64,000 nucleotides of DNA from Olleya sp. Bg11-27 (GCF_002831645.1 NZ_CP025117.1:1061514-1125513); one strand, 5' to 3'; shown: positions 20,414 to 29,977, counted from the first letter of the stretch. Numbers and translations: made by a program. The notes: generated by a model from the sequence alone, not told the origin.

Positions 20414-21961
20414 TTATTTAATTTGTTTACCATTTTGATCATTAAAATGATATTCAAGGTATGTGTAAGCATCTCTTGGTTGTATCTTTACCCATTTTTT
20501 GTGTTCAAAAAACCATTTTGAACGAATAGATGGAAAACCTTTTGTTAAAAAGGCTGCTATAAAAGGATGTGTGTTTAAAGTCACCTTTTTGTAGTCTTTT
20601 TTTAATATTTGTTCTAAGTCATGAGTTATTTTAGGCACTATATTAATAGGTGCTTCGACTTCTTCTCCTTTAAAACCATTAGGGTTGTCCTCTCGGGTTT
20701 TAATGTTCATTTCTGGTCGTACTCTTTGACGTGTTATCTGAATCAATCCAAACTTACTAGGAGGTAATATTTTGTGTTTGGCACGATCATCTTTCATCTC
20801 ATCACGCAGATGATTAAAAAGCTTTTTCCTGTGTTCTGCAGTGTTTAAATCTATAAAATCTATGACAATAATTCCACCCATATCGCGAAGTCTTAATTGT
20901 CTTGCAACTTCTGTTGCAGAGATTAGATTAACTTCTAATGCGGTGTCTTCTTGCGAGTTTGCTTTGTTAGATCTATTACCACTATTTACATCTACGACGT
21001 GTAGTGCTTCTGTATGCTCTATAACAAGGTATGCACCTTTAGACATAGAGACTGTTTTTCCAAAAGCGGTCTTTATCTGTCTTTCTATCCCGAATTTTTC
21101 AAATATAGGAACAGTGGACGATTGATGTAATTTAACTATTGACTCTTTTTTTGGTGCAATTTGTTGCACATATTCTTTTACTTGTTCATATAACGCATCA
21201 TCATCTACATGAATTCCGGTAAAGGAGTCGTTAAATATATCTCTTAACATTGAAGAGGCTTTATTTAATTCGCCCAAAACTTTGGCAGGATGATTTGCTT
21301 TATATAATTTTTTACACATTGCTGTCCAACGACTAAGCAAGGTTTGTAAATCTTTGTCTAGTTCGGCTACTTTTTTGCCTTCTGCTACTGTACGTACAAT
21401 AACACCAAAACCTGGGGGAGTTATACTCCTTACCAAACGTTTTAAACGCTCTTTTTCTTCTTTACTTTCTATCTTTTGAGAGATTGAAATTCGGTCAGAA
21501 AAAGGCACTAAAACAATATATCTACCAGCTATGGACAGCTCGGAGCTTATCCTTGGACCTTTTGTAGATATAGGTTCTTTTACTATTTGTACTAAAATAG
21601 ACTGATTTGATTTTAAGACATCACTAATTTTTCCGTCTTTATCAATATCTTTTTCAAATGGGTAATTTTTTAAAGAAAAATCTTTTAGTTTACCTGTGCT
21701 TACACTTTTTGTGAATTTTAAAAGGGAAGACATTTTAGGGCCTAAATCGTGATAGTGCAAAAATGCATCTTTCTCGTAACCAACATTAACAAATGCGGCA
21801 TTTAGGCCTGGAACAGCTTTTCTTACTTTGGCAATAAACACATCACCAACTGCAAAGTTGTTCCCGTCTTCTTCTTTATGTAATTCAATTAATTTTCCAT
21901 CTTTTAATAAGGCAAAATCAACAGCTTCTGGACTAGATCTAATAATTAATTCTTTATCCAT
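20414..21961 (-). CDS. rng: Ribonuclease E/G family endoribonuclease
   Basis: The 515-residue protein is an RNase G-sized member of the RNase E/G family, with an S1 domain near the N terminus (GDVFIAKVRKAVPGLNAAFV) interrupted by a lineage-specific insertion (about 75-115). It has the RNase H-like and DNase I-like catalytic core. The metal-binding aspartates are seen in ALHVVDVNSGNRSNK and GGIIVIDFIDLN. No long C-terminal degradosome scaffold is present. It trims rRNA precursors and starts mRNA decay. It lies downstream of HU and a tiny ribosomal-type protein on the same strand, with a hairpin between them. Confidence 0.94.
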   Translation of the reverse strand: MDKELIIRSSPEAVDFALLKDGKLIELHKEEDGNNFAVGDVFIAKVRKAVPGLNAAFVNVGYEKDAFLHYHDLGPKMSSLLKFTKSVSTGKLKDFSLKNYPFEKDIDKDGKISDVLKSNQSILVQIVKEPISTKGPRISSELSIAGRYIVLVPFSDRISISQKIESKEEKERLKRLVRSITPPGFGVIVRTVAEGKKVAELDKDLQTLLSRWTAMCKKLYKANHPAKVLGELNKASSMLRDIFNDSFTGIHVDDDALYEQVKEYVQQIAPKKESIVKLHQSSTVPIFEKFGIERQIKTAFGKTVSMSKGAYLVIEHTEALHVVDVNSGNRSNKANSQEDTALEVNLISATEVARQLRLRDMGGIIVIDFIDLNTAEHRKKLFNHLRDEMKDDRAKHKILPPSKFGLIQITRQRVRPEMNIKTREDNPNGFKGEEVEAPINIVPKITHDLEQILKKDYKKVTLNTHPFIAAFLTKGFPSIRSKWFFEHKKWVKIQPRDAYTYLEYHFNDQNGKQIK

Positions 21962-22136
21962 TTAGGTTAATTTTTATCCATACAATAAAGTACAGATGGA
22001 TTATACATTGTATTTTAACTTATAAAAAGCTAAAATATTTCACAGGATTTTTTAAATCCGGCAGAGTTTAATAATTACGCAAGGTTGTACGTATTATAAA
22101 TAAACTCAATTTTCAAAGAACGATAATTTTTTAAAC

Positions 22137-22168
22137 CAAAAAAGTAGTTTTTTAAAACTACTTTTTTG
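22137..22168 (-). terminator. Terminator after the small basic ribosomal-type gene
   Basis: An almost perfect hairpin (AAAAGTAGTTTT / AAAACTACTTTT) with T-rich flanks follows the minus-strand stop at 22171. It would limit read-through from HU into the RNase gene. Confidence 0.75.
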
Positions 22169-22170
22169 AA

Positions 22171-22263
22171 TTACTTTTTCTTCTTGTGACGGTTAGCGCG
22201 TCTACGTTTTTTACGCTTATGCGTAGCAACCTTGTGTCTTTTACGTTTTTTACCACTTGGCAT
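22171..22263 (-). CDS. Tiny highly basic ribosomal-type protein (AURKAIP1/COX24, bS22/mS38-like)
   Basis: This is a 30-codon gene. The product starts MPSGKKRKRHKVATHKRKK and ends in a Lys tail; about two thirds of the residues are Lys, Arg or His. The pattern KRKRHKVATHKRKKRRRA matches the AURKAIP1/COX24 (mS38/bS22-like) small-subunit peptides annotated in Bacteroidota. It sits 42 nt downstream of HU on the same strand and ahead of its own terminator. The length and charge make a ribosome-bound peptide the best reading. Assignment to the exact ribosomal family is from memory. Confidence 0.75.
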   Translation of the reverse strand: MPSGKKRKRHKVATHKRKKRRRANRHKKKK

Positions 22264-22305
22264 ACGGTGAATGTTTTTAAATTAATAATTCGGTTATAAT
22301 ATTGT

Positions 22306-22596
22306 TTACTTTACGTCTACGTTAGTTTTTACACCCTCTACAAAAACTTTTGCAGGTTTAAACGCTGGGATATTGTGAGCAGGAATCTTGATAGTCGTAT
22401 TTTTTGAAATATTTCTCCCTGTCTTTTCTGCTCTTGTTTTAATAATGAAGCTACCAAAACCTCTAAGGTATACATTGTCGCCTCCTTCTAAAGATGTTTT
22501 AACCTCTTCCATGAAAGTCTCTACAGTTGCCTGTACATCTCCTTTTTCAATTCCTAGTTTTTCAGAAATCTTTGCTACTAAATCAGCTTTAGTCAT
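22306..22596 (-). CDS. hup: HU family DNA-binding protein
   Basis: The 96-residue protein is a standard bacterial HU/IHF subunit: two N-terminal helices (MTKADLVAKISEKLGIEK), the core GFGSFIIKTRAEKTGRN, and the DNA-minor-groove arm around KIPAHNIPAFKPAK. It is a nucleoid protein that bends and compacts DNA. The gene is divergent from mutY and leads a minus-strand group with the tiny basic gene. Confidence 0.96.
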   Translation of the reverse strand: MTKADLVAKISEKLGIEKGDVQATVETFMEEVKTSLEGGDNVYLRGFGSFIIKTRAEKTGRNISKNTTIKIPAHNIPAFKPAKVFVEGVKTNVDVK

Positions 22597-22637
22597 TTTC
22601 TTTTCTTATTTGCGTTATTAATTTTTCTAAGGGTTGG

Positions 22638-22670
22638 CAAATATAGTCATTTATTATTCAATATTTCAAA
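22638..22670 (-). promoter_or_regulatory. Bacteroidota-type promoter for HU
   Basis: On the minus strand TATATTTG (the -7 box) lies about 21 nt after TTTG (the -33 box), about 40 nt before the HU start. This matches the TTTG / TAnnTTTG consensus of the phylum. Confidence 0.6.
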
Positions 22671-22733
22671 CCTAATTCATTAAAATTTAATGTGATAAAC
22701 TTTACTTTTGCTTTTCTTACTTTTTTCTCATAA

Positions 22734-23774
22734 ATGAATGTCTCAAAACAACTAATTAATTGGTATACAGATAATAAACGAGATTTGCCTTGGCGCAACT
22801 CTACAAACCCTTATTTTATTTGGCTTTCCGAAATCATATTACAACAAACACAAGTCGTCCAAGGACTACCTTATTACCATTCTTTTACCACTAATTTTCC
22901 GACTGTTTTTGATTTAGCTAACGCAGAAGAGCAGGAGGTGTTAAAATTGTGGCAAGGACTAGGATATTATTCTCGAGCTAGAAATTTACATGCTTCGGCT
23001 AAATATATAGTCAATGAGTTAGAAGGACATTTTCCGGATACTTTTGACGAGATCCTTAAATTAAAAGGTGTTGGCGATTATACTGCAAGCGCAATTGCTT
23101 CTATTTGTTTTAATCAAGTGACCGCTGTCGTAGACGGTAACGTGTACAGGGCACTATCTAGAATTTATGGAATAGATACTCCTATTAATACGGGGAAAGG
23201 ATTTAAGGAGTTTAAAGCATTAGCGCAGCAACTAATAGATATAAAACAGCCCGCCACTTTTAATCAGGCTATAATGGAGTTTGGCGCACGCTTGTGTAAG
23301 CCTAAAAATCCTGATTGTGATACTTGTCCTTTTAATACTAAGTGTGTGGCATTGCAAAAAAATAGGGTTGGTGATTTACCAGTCAAGCTGAAAACCGCAA
23401 AGGTTACCAAAAAGTATTTTAATTTTATAGTGGTAGTCTCTCAAGATCACAAAACGATTTTAGAACAAAGACAAGGTAGTGGAATCTGGCAAAATTTATA
23501 TCAATTTCCGTTAATCGAAACTTTAAAAGATACTACACATAGTAGTATTGAGAAAGAAATTAGTAAGCTTGAGGTTTTAAACGATACGTCTTTTGAGTTG
23601 TCTTTATATAATGAAAAGGTAATCGTGCATAAATTATCACATCAACATTTATATACTAAATTTTGGGTTGTAACTACCGTTGCTAGTTTACCACAAGGTA
23701 TTTCTATTGATGCAATACAAGATTATCCAGTGCCAATATTAATTGGAAATTTTATAGAAAATTTTAATTTTTAA
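22734..23774 (+). CDS. mutY: A/G-specific adenine glycosylase
   Basis: The 346-residue protein removes adenine mispaired with 8-oxoguanine. It contains the catalytic Glu region SEIILQQTQV, the helix-hairpin-helix LKGVGDYTASAIAS followed by the catalytic Asp of AVVDGNVYRALSR, and the 4Fe-4S cluster cysteines C-x6-C-x2-C-x5-C (CKPKNPDCDTCPFNTKC). The C-terminal 120 residues are the NUDIX-like domain that reads 8-oxoG. The length is typical. It is divergent from HU and precedes ssb, gldE and gldD. Confidence 0.97.
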   Translation: MNVSKQLINWYTDNKRDLPWRNSTNPYFIWLSEIILQQTQVVQGLPYYHSFTTNFPTVFDLANAEEQEVLKLWQGLGYYSRARNLHASAKYIVNELEGHFPDTFDEILKLKGVGDYTASAIASICFNQVTAVVDGNVYRALSRIYGIDTPINTGKGFKEFKALAQQLIDIKQPATFNQAIMEFGARLCKPKNPDCDTCPFNTKCVALQKNRVGDLPVKLKTAKVTKKYFNFIVVVSQDHKTILEQRQGSGIWQNLYQFPLIETLKDTTHSSIEKEISKLEVLNDTSFELSLYNEKVIVHKLSHQHLYTKFWVVTTVASLPQGISIDAIQDYPVPILIGNFIENFNF

Positions 23775-23817
23775 ACAAGAACAGCTAGTGCTTCAATATT
23801 TTTTATTAAATTTATTT

Positions 23818-23846
23818 ACATTGACGCTTAAAGCTGTAATTTTGTA
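23818..23846 (+). promoter_or_regulatory. Bacteroidota-type promoter for ssb
   Basis: TTG is followed about 19 nt later by TAATTTTG, which fits the TAnnTTTG -7 element. It lies about 25 nt before the ssb start at 23867. Confidence 0.55.
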
Positions 23847-23866
23847 GCAGTAAAAAAACAATATTT

Positions 23867-24316
23867 ATGTCAGGAACACTTAATAAAGTTATGCTAATTG
23901 GGCATTTAGGAGATGAAGTTAAGATGCACTACTTTGAAGGTGGTGGTTGTGTTGGACGTTTTCCATTGGCAACTAACGAGACCTATACTAGCAAGCAAAC
24001 TAACGAGCGTGTTACCAATACAGATTGGCATAATATAGTAGTCCGTAATAAAGCGGCTGAAATTTGTGAAAAGTACTTAACCAAAGGTGATAAAGTCTAT
24101 GTCGAAGGACGTATAAAAAATAGAAAATGGCAAGATGATTCTGGTAACGAGCGTTATAGTACAGAGATACAAGTGTCCGATTTTAGATTTTTAAGTACCA
24201 AACGTGATCCGGAAGCGGCGCCTCCAGAATCAAGTACACAACAACAAGCAAAACCAACCACAGAAAAACCTGCGACGTCTAAACCAGTATCTAGTGATGA
24301 CGATCTCCCGTTTTAA
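23867..24316 (+). CDS. ssb: Single-stranded DNA-binding protein
   Basis: The 149-residue protein has the OB-fold of bacterial SSB (MSGTLNKVMLIGHLGDEVKM, TDWHNIVVRNKAAEICEKYL, KGDKVYVEGRIKNRKW), a flexible Gln/Pro/Thr-rich linker and the acidic tip DDDLPF that recruits replication and repair partners. The GldE gene follows 9 nt later, so the two are probably co-transcribed. Confidence 0.97.
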   Translation: MSGTLNKVMLIGHLGDEVKMHYFEGGGCVGRFPLATNETYTSKQTNERVTNTDWHNIVVRNKAAEICEKYLTKGDKVYVEGRIKNRKWQDDSGNERYSTEIQVSDFRFLSTKRDPEAAPPESSTQQQAKPTTEKPATSKPVSSDDDLPF

Positions 24317-24325
24317 TAACTAATT

Positions 24326-25630
24326 ATGGACCCTGAACCCTCGAGTTTTATAGCTTTAATAATTTCCGACAATATTAATGTTGCACTTGGTTTTGTGCTT
24401 TTAATAGTTCTTTTAATATGTTCTGCAATGATTTCTGGAGCGGAAGTCGCTTTGTTTTCATTAACCAAATCAGATTTGGAAGACGAAGCATTACAAAGTA
24501 AAAAGCAACTACAGATAATATCAAAATTATTGATTAGACCAAAAAAATTATTAGCAACCATATTGGTCGCTAATAACTTTATAAACATTGGGATTGTAAT
24601 ACTATTTGCCTTTTTAGGTAATTATATATTTGCAAGTGTTGCATCTCCTGTGGTTAAGTTTGTTTTGGAAGTTGTAGTTATTACCTTTTTAATCTTATTG
24701 TTTGGAGAGATATTACCAAAAATATATGCGAGTCGTAATAACTTAAAATTTGCAACGTTTATGGCGTATCCTTTACGTCTTTTGGATGTGTTATTTTCGC
24801 CTTTAAGTCTACCAATGCGCAGTATTACTTTAGGAATACATAATAAATTAGGGAAACAAAAATCCAATATTAGTGTCGATCAATTGTCTCAAGCTTTAGA
24901 GCTGACCAGTGAGCATGATACCACTAAAGAAGAACAAAAAATACTACAAGGTATCGTTAGCTTTGGTAATACAGATACTAAGCAAGTTATGCAACCGCGT
25001 ATTGATGTGTTTGCGTTAAATGTAGAGCAGAAGTATAGTGATATTATACCCGAAATTATAGATAATGGTTATTCTAGAATTCCTGTATATAAGGATAATA
25101 TGGATACTATTATTGGTGTTCTTTATGTTAAAGACTTATTACCCTTTATTGATAAGAAAACTTTTGATTGGACCACTTTATTACGGGAGCCATTTTTTGT
25201 GCCTGAAAATAAAAAATTAGATGATTTAATGGCCGAGTTTCAAGAAAAGAAAGTGCACTTAGCAATGGTTGTGGATGAGTATGGAGGGACTTCTGGCTTA
25301 GTATCTCTAGAAGATATTATTGAAGAAATTGTAGGAGATATTAGTGACGAATTTGATGACGAAGATTTAGTGTACTCCAAACTAGATGATAAAAATTATG
25401 TTTTTGAAGGGAAAACTGCATTAAAGGATTTTTATAAAATTATAAAGATAACAGACGATAGTGTTTTTGAAGATTATAAAGGTGAAGCAGAAACGCTTGC
25501 TGGCTTTATTTTAGAAAACTCTGGAGGGTTTCCAAAGCGAAACAGTAAAATAAATTATGGAAAATACGTTTTTACTATAGAAGCCTTAGATAAAAAACGA
25601 ATTAAACGTGTCAAAGTAACATTGCCTTAA
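24326..25630 (+). CDS. gldE: Gliding motility-associated protein GldE (CNNM/CBS transporter-like)
   Basis: The 434-residue protein has an N-terminal DUF21/CNNM membrane domain with about four helices (SAMISGAEVALFSLT is typical), a CBS pair (MQPRIDVFALNVEQ, then MVVDEYGGTSGLVSLEDIIE) and a C-terminal CorC/HlyC domain. Relatives transport or sense divalent cations, but in Bacteroidota this branch is GldE, which works with GldD in gliding and type IX secretion. The gene order ssb-gldE-gldD is, from memory, conserved in Flavobacterium. Confidence 0.93.
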   Translation: MDPEPSSFIALIISDNINVALGFVLLIVLLICSAMISGAEVALFSLTKSDLEDEALQSKKQLQIISKLLIRPKKLLATILVANNFINIGIVILFAFLGNYIFASVASPVVKFVLEVVVITFLILLFGEILPKIYASRNNLKFATFMAYPLRLLDVLFSPLSLPMRSITLGIHNKLGKQKSNISVDQLSQALELTSEHDTTKEEQKILQGIVSFGNTDTKQVMQPRIDVFALNVEQKYSDIIPEIIDNGYSRIPVYKDNMDTIIGVLYVKDLLPFIDKKTFDWTTLLREPFFVPENKKLDDLMAEFQEKKVHLAMVVDEYGGTSGLVSLEDIIEEIVGDISDEFDDEDLVYSKLDDKNYVFEGKTALKDFYKIIKITDDSVFEDYKGEAETLAGFILENSGGFPKRNSKINYGKYVFTIEALDKKRIKRVKVTLP

Positions 25631-25676
25631 ATCCAAAACATAATGGCCACTATAATAGTGTCTGAGTAATATTTTT

Positions 25677-26264
25677 ATGAAAAATACAATAGTACTTCTT
25701 ATCGTTTTTATTACACTAGCTAGTTGCGGGAATGATCCTGTGCCAAAACCAAACGCTTATTTACGCTTAGAGTATCCTCAAGCAGAATATGACGTGTATA
25801 ATAAAAACTTGCCTTTTACTTTTGACAGAAACCTACAAAGTGATACTATACGATTTAAGCCTTTAAAAGATGATGTAGAAAGCTTTGGGTTAAACATAGA
25901 GTATAAGAAGCTTAAGGGGACAATTTACTTAACGTATAAGGCTATTGATGGTGAAGCGCGTTTAACTCAATATCTTAAAAACGCACAAAATTTTACTCAG
26001 GAACATACTAAAAAAGCAGATGCAATAAGTGAAGACCTTTGGGAGAACTCGGAGAATAATGTTTACGGAATGTTTTATGAAGTCGGAGGTAATGCAGCAT
26101 CGCAATCTCAGTTTTATGTAACTGATAGTGTTAATCACTTCTTGACAGGATCGTTATATTTTTATGCAAAACCTAATTACGACTCTATTTTACCAGCAGC
26201 AAACTACTTGCAGAAAGATATTAAACGTATCATGGAGAGTGTCCAATGGGAGCAAAACAATTGA
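25677..26264 (+). CDS. gldD: Gliding motility lipoprotein GldD
   Basis: The 195-residue protein begins with a lipoprotein signal (LLIVFITLASCGNDP, lipobox ASC) and continues with PKPNAYLRLEYPQAEYDVY, the characteristic start of GldD. GldD is a lipoprotein required for gliding and secretion by the type IX system and is believed to act with GldE, encoded 46 nt upstream. No other domain is visible. Confidence 0.93.
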   Translation: MKNTIVLLIVFITLASCGNDPVPKPNAYLRLEYPQAEYDVYNKNLPFTFDRNLQSDTIRFKPLKDDVESFGLNIEYKKLKGTIYLTYKAIDGEARLTQYLKNAQNFTQEHTKKADAISEDLWENSENNVYGMFYEVGGNAASQSQFYVTDSVNHFLTGSLYFYAKPNYDSILPAANYLQKDIKRIMESVQWEQNN

Positions 26265-26375
26265 CTGTCACAAATGTGATTTTAATTGTTTATGATGTTT
26301 TTGTTTTTTGTGTCTGATACATTTTAACGTCTCTTGAAAGATTAATTAATGCGCCATATTGTTTAAGTTAATGTC

Positions 26376-27884
26376 TTAATTTCGCACAACTTTTGTTATA
26401 AATTCTCGTTCATTTGATTTGATTTTTAAGAGATAAGTACCAGGTGATAATGCTGATAAGTCAATGGTTGATTCTGGTGTAATGGATTTAATATAACGCC
26501 CTGTTATATCATATATAGTAATATTATCTATGTTTTTGATCTCAGTTTGTAATAAACCATTGGTTGGATTAGGATAAACAACAATACCTTTGGAAATAAG
26601 GGCTTCGCTGTTAGTCGAAAGTGTACTACTAAATTCAAAAGCACCTATGTCATAGCCTATTCCCATTGGTCTTGTATTTCCGTTAATATCGTATGAAACA
26701 ACTGTGCTGACTTGGTTTGTACCTGTGTCAATAGCTTGAGAGTTTGCAAGTAAGTTGAAATCATTTGATGACGGGTTAGCAAATATTGAATTTATGGGAT
26801 TAGCTAATAAAGAATTTGTGTCAAGACCTAGTGCTTGCCATGCAGCTAGGCTAATTGCCGATCCATCCCCATTATCACTCATTTTATCATTAAGTATATT
26901 GTTGTCACTAGTAAACATTGCGGTATCATTTAAAGCAATACAGCCTCTCCACGCGTGTTGATTAATGATAATGTTGTTATAGATTTCGGTATTTATATTT
27001 GCTCCATTTTGCACAAGTATTCCCCATCGTCCATCCGAGGGAACAATAATGGTATTATTATATATTTTAGCACCATTAGTTATAATAGCACCATCTTGTT
27101 GGAAAAGCGCAATGCCTTGTGCAAAATGGTTATTGTAAATAAGGTTATTGTAGACTGTTGGGTTTTGTAGTCCATCCATATTTATTCCAGCAGAACTATT
27201 GTTATCATGAATAGTGTTACCGTAGATTAAAGCATCGCTAATTATACCATCGCCCCCAGCAGATAAATCGCCATTCATATGGATTCCAGTATTATTGTTA
27301 CCATAGCACTCGTTAAACCTAATTATAGGTCTGTCAGAACTATTGGAGACATAAATGCCATGTTCGTCGATTGAGTTGGTGCAAACATTATATTCAATTA
27401 AAATATCGTCTGTAAATCCTGTAAATATTCCTCGCTCAGCATTATTATCACAGGCACAATTTCTAATAATACAATTATCAGAAACCACTACTCGTATTCC
27501 ATTACCATTTCCGGGCATATCATTTACAATAAAGTTATCGATAGTAATATAATCCGCATTTTCAATGTTAATCCCATCGTTTCTGATTGGACCACTTTGA
27601 TTTATCAATACACTATTTCCTGTTCCGATAAAAACTATCGGATTTGTAGCTGTGCCATTTACATTTCTTATATCAAAACCGACATAGATACCATCTTCTA
27701 CAAAGACTGTGTCGCCTGCAATTACAAGATCTGCAGCATGCTGTAGTGTTAAAAAAGCAGCACCTAGACTTAATCCTGTATTTGAATTAGAACCAGAGTT
27801 TGATACATAGTAATTGGTGGCGTTTAAACCAAAACTTGACAGTACTGTCAGAAGTAGTAGTAAAGCGCGGTGGGAGATATTCAT
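26376..27884 (-). CDS. Secreted right-handed beta-helix protein with T9SS type A sorting domain
   Basis: The 502-residue protein has a signal peptide (ALLLLLTVLSSFGLNA), a DUF1565-like start (NYYVSNSGSNSNTGLSLGAA), then beta-helix rungs built around N-x-I/V patterns (NNAERGIFTGFTDDILIEYN, GNTIHDNNSSAGINMDGLQN). It ends in a Por secretion tail (VYPNPTNGLLQTEI, SPGTYLLKI, KVVRN), so it is exported by T9SS and probably surface-attached. Relatives are polysaccharide-active or carbohydrate-binding proteins, but no catalytic site could be named. It is monocistronic and convergent with gldD. Confidence 0.87.
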   Translation of the reverse strand: MNISHRALLLLLTVLSSFGLNATNYYVSNSGSNSNTGLSLGAAFLTLQHAADLVIAGDTVFVEDGIYVGFDIRNVNGTATNPIVFIGTGNSVLINQSGPIRNDGINIENADYITIDNFIVNDMPGNGNGIRVVVSDNCIIRNCACDNNAERGIFTGFTDDILIEYNVCTNSIDEHGIYVSNSSDRPIIRFNECYGNNNTGIHMNGDLSAGGDGIISDALIYGNTIHDNNSSAGINMDGLQNPTVYNNLIYNNHFAQGIALFQQDGAIITNGAKIYNNTIIVPSDGRWGILVQNGANINTEIYNNIIINQHAWRGCIALNDTAMFTSDNNILNDKMSDNGDGSAISLAAWQALGLDTNSLLANPINSIFANPSSNDFNLLANSQAIDTGTNQVSTVVSYDINGNTRPMGIGYDIGAFEFSSTLSTNSEALISKGIVVYPNPTNGLLQTEIKNIDNITIYDITGRYIKSITPESTIDLSALSPGTYLLKIKSNEREFITKVVRN

Positions 27885-28074
27885 TTTGTTGTGTTTTTAT
27901 AATTTGACTAGAAACACAGGTACATATTTAGTTTTCATTGATAATTTGTAACCTATATTTAGTGTTTTATGGTCTAAAGATAAATGTAATATCATTCGGT
28001 TGTATGAGATAATTGTGTTTTTTAGACTGATTTTAGGTTAATATATTTGGTATAGGTTGCTATAACACATTTTT

Positions 28075-28706
28075 TTATTCTGGTAAATAAATAATAAACT
28101 CGGTTCCCTGTCCCAATTGACTTTCGATTTTAATTGACCCTCCTAGCTTTTCAATTAGTGTTTTAACTATTGCTAATCCTAATCCGTGGGAGCTTTCTCC
28201 ATCAGTTGGGCGTGCAGAGAGTTTTTGAAACATTTTAAATACTAATTTTTGATCAGCTTCAGATATCCCTGGTCCACAATCTTTGAAAGATATGGTTATT
28301 AGGCCATTACTAGAGTTTACGGATAAATCAATTGCACTTCCTTTATTTGAAAACTTAATAGCGTTGGTCATTAAGTTATCGAAAATACGAGCTATCAATT
28401 TTTTGTCCGTATGAATTATTAGTGATTCTTTACTAATGTGTTTTCTAAGGGTTTGCTCTTTTTCTTTTAACCTAAAGATGTAGCCTTTTTCCCATTCTTC
28501 TATAAATTCCAAAAGATTGAAATCTTCAGATTCAATTCTTTTTTCTGGATGATTTACATCACTCATAAAAAGTAAATCTGTAATTAAGCTATTACCGGTT
28601 TTGACAGATTCATTAATATACTCAATATATGTTTTTTGTTCTTCATCTAAATTTTCATTATCTTCTAATAATTGACTAAGACCATAAATGTTGTTGAGAG
28701 GGCCTC
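28075..28706 (-). pseudogene. Sensor histidine kinase remnant, truncated by the IS3 element
   Basis: About 210 C-terminal residues remain. They start at the dimerisation helix just after the phospho-acceptor region (RGPLNNIYGLSQLLEDN) and continue into an intact HATPase domain with an N-box (IFDNLMTNAIKFSN), G1 (DCGPGISEAD), the F-box region and G2 (SHGLGLAIVKTLIEKLGG). The H-box His and all sensory parts are missing, because the IS3 left end at 28707 cuts the gene. No N-terminal half exists on the other side of the IS, so a deletion accompanied or followed the insertion. It cannot work as a kinase by itself. Confidence 0.85.
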
Positions 28707-28768
28707 TGTAAGCTTCCCTTAAAAGCGAACTGTTTAAAAGTAGAATAATTATCTTAAATTTAAACAGT

Positions 28769-29035
28769 ATGAGAAAGAGTAAATTTTCACCCCAGCAGAT
28801 TGCAAAAATTTTAAAGGAATTCGACAACGGTAAGAGTGTTGATCAAATCAGTAGAGAACACGGGGTTAGTTCTGCTGCTTTTTACAAATGGCGTTCTAAG
28901 TACGCGGGAATGAATTCCAAGGAGTTAAAAAGGCTCAAGGAGCTTGAAGAAGAGAATCGCAAGCTCAAGCAGATGTATGCTACTTTGGCCCTTGACCATC
29001 AAATGGCAAAGGAGATCATTGAAAAAAAGCTCTAA
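28769..29035 (+). CDS. IS3-family transposase OrfA (helix-turn-helix)
   Basis: The 88-residue protein has the IS3 helix-turn-helix ([35 protein letters not shown]) and a leucine-zipper-like C terminus. Near its end the run of seven A followed by G at 29022-29029 is a typical site for -1 programmed frameshifting. Slipping there joins OrfA to the open frame that leads into OrfB, giving the OrfAB transposase. Confidence 0.92.
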   Translation: MRKSKFSPQQIAKILKEFDNGKSVDQISREHGVSSAAFYKWRSKYAGMNSKELKRLKELEEENRKLKQMYATLALDHQMAKEIIEKKL

Positions 29036-29109
29036 AGCCCTACCGTAAACGAGTTATCACCAAGGAACTTATTCATTACGGTATTAGTAGGGCGTGCCGA
29101 GTTTTAAAT

Positions 29110-29898
29110 ATGAGTAAGAGTGTTTATTATTACAAGCCATTACCTAAAGATGATACTGCCATAGAACAGGCTTTACAGCAAAAAGCTAAGGAACACTCAG
29201 AAGAAGGTTTTTGGAAGGCTTATGATAGATTACGTAACGAAGGAAAACCTTGGAACCATAAACGTATGCACAGAGTTTATGTGGCACTAGGTCTTCCTCT
29301 ACGACGAAAAGTAAAAAAACGATTACCAGCAAGAGTAAAAGAACCTTTAGAGATACCGAGTGAGCTTAACCATACTTGGAGTATGGATTTTGTAACTGAT
29401 GTTTTAGAAAACAAAAGACGTTTTAGGGCATTTAATATTATAGATGATTATAACAGAGAAGCATTACACATAGAAATAGACTTTTCATTGACCAGTAACC
29501 GTATTGTATGGGTGCTTAATCATCTTATCAATAGAAAAGGTAAACCAATGAAGATACGTATGGATAATGGACCTGAATTCATCGCCCACATTACCAATGA
29601 TTGGAGTAAGATGCACGATATAGAGTTTAAATATATACAACCTGGAAAACCCACTCAAAATGCCTTTGTAGAAAGATTTAATGGATCCTATAGAAGAGGT
29701 GTTCTCAATAAATACATTTTTGAAGATATCGATCAAGTAAGAGAGCAAACGCAAATATGGATGGAGGATTATAATCATCACAGACCACACGACTCACTAG
29801 GAAAAATACCGCCAGTAAAATATGCGAAAATTAATTCTTATAGAGATAGCCCAAGAAGAATTAAAAATAATAACTTTATAGAGGTTTTAGAAAACTAA
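29110..29898 (+). CDS. IS3-family transposase OrfB (DDE integrase core)
   Basis: The 262 residues counted from the ATG carry the rve integrase core. The DDE residues are seen in [22 protein letters not shown] and [14 protein letters not shown] (Glu), followed by the usual [15 protein letters not shown] tail. The frame is open upstream to the slippage site at about 29026 ([18 protein letters not shown]), so the active product is most likely the OrfAB fusion from 28769 to 29898. Confidence 0.93.
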   Translation: MSKSVYYYKPLPKDDTAIEQALQQKAKEHSEEGFWKAYDRLRNEGKPWNHKRMHRVYVALGLPLRRKVKKRLPARVKEPLEIPSELNHTWSMDFVTDVLENKRRFRAFNIIDDYNREALHIEIDFSLTSNRIVWVLNHLINRKGKPMKIRMDNGPEFIAHITNDWSKMHDIEFKYIQPGKPTQNAFVERFNGSYRRGVLNKYIFEDIDQVREQTQIWMEDYNHHRPHDSLGKIPPVKYAKINSYRDSPRRIKNNNFIEVLEN

Positions 29899-29924
29899 GC
29901 AGTTCTAATTTGGGGAAGCCTACA

Positions 29925-29973
29925 CTTTGTTTAAGCCTAAAGTAGCAATTATTTTTATACTGTGTTGTAAAAC
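29925..29973. repeat. attC-like site 1, 3' arm only
   Basis: This segment carries TTAAGCC-TAA, TAGCAATTA, TTTTATAC and the core GTTGTAAAAC, as in the right-hand arm of the other sites. Its 5' arm is missing and the IS3 right end abuts it, so this is the truncated distal end of the array. Confidence 0.6.
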
Positions 29974-29977
29974 GTTT

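Larger units (their letters stand above)
28707..29924 (+). mobile_element. IS3-family insertion sequence
   Basis: The 1218-bp element has imperfect terminal inverted repeats (left TGTAAGCTTCCC; right, reversed, TGTAGGCTTCCC) and two overlapping reading frames of the orfA/orfB type. No direct target duplication is visible: the left flank ends in ggcctc and the right begins ctttgt. That suggests that one flank was lost by deletion or recombination. The left flank is the histidine kinase and the right flank is the 3' arm of an attC-like site. Confidence 0.85.
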
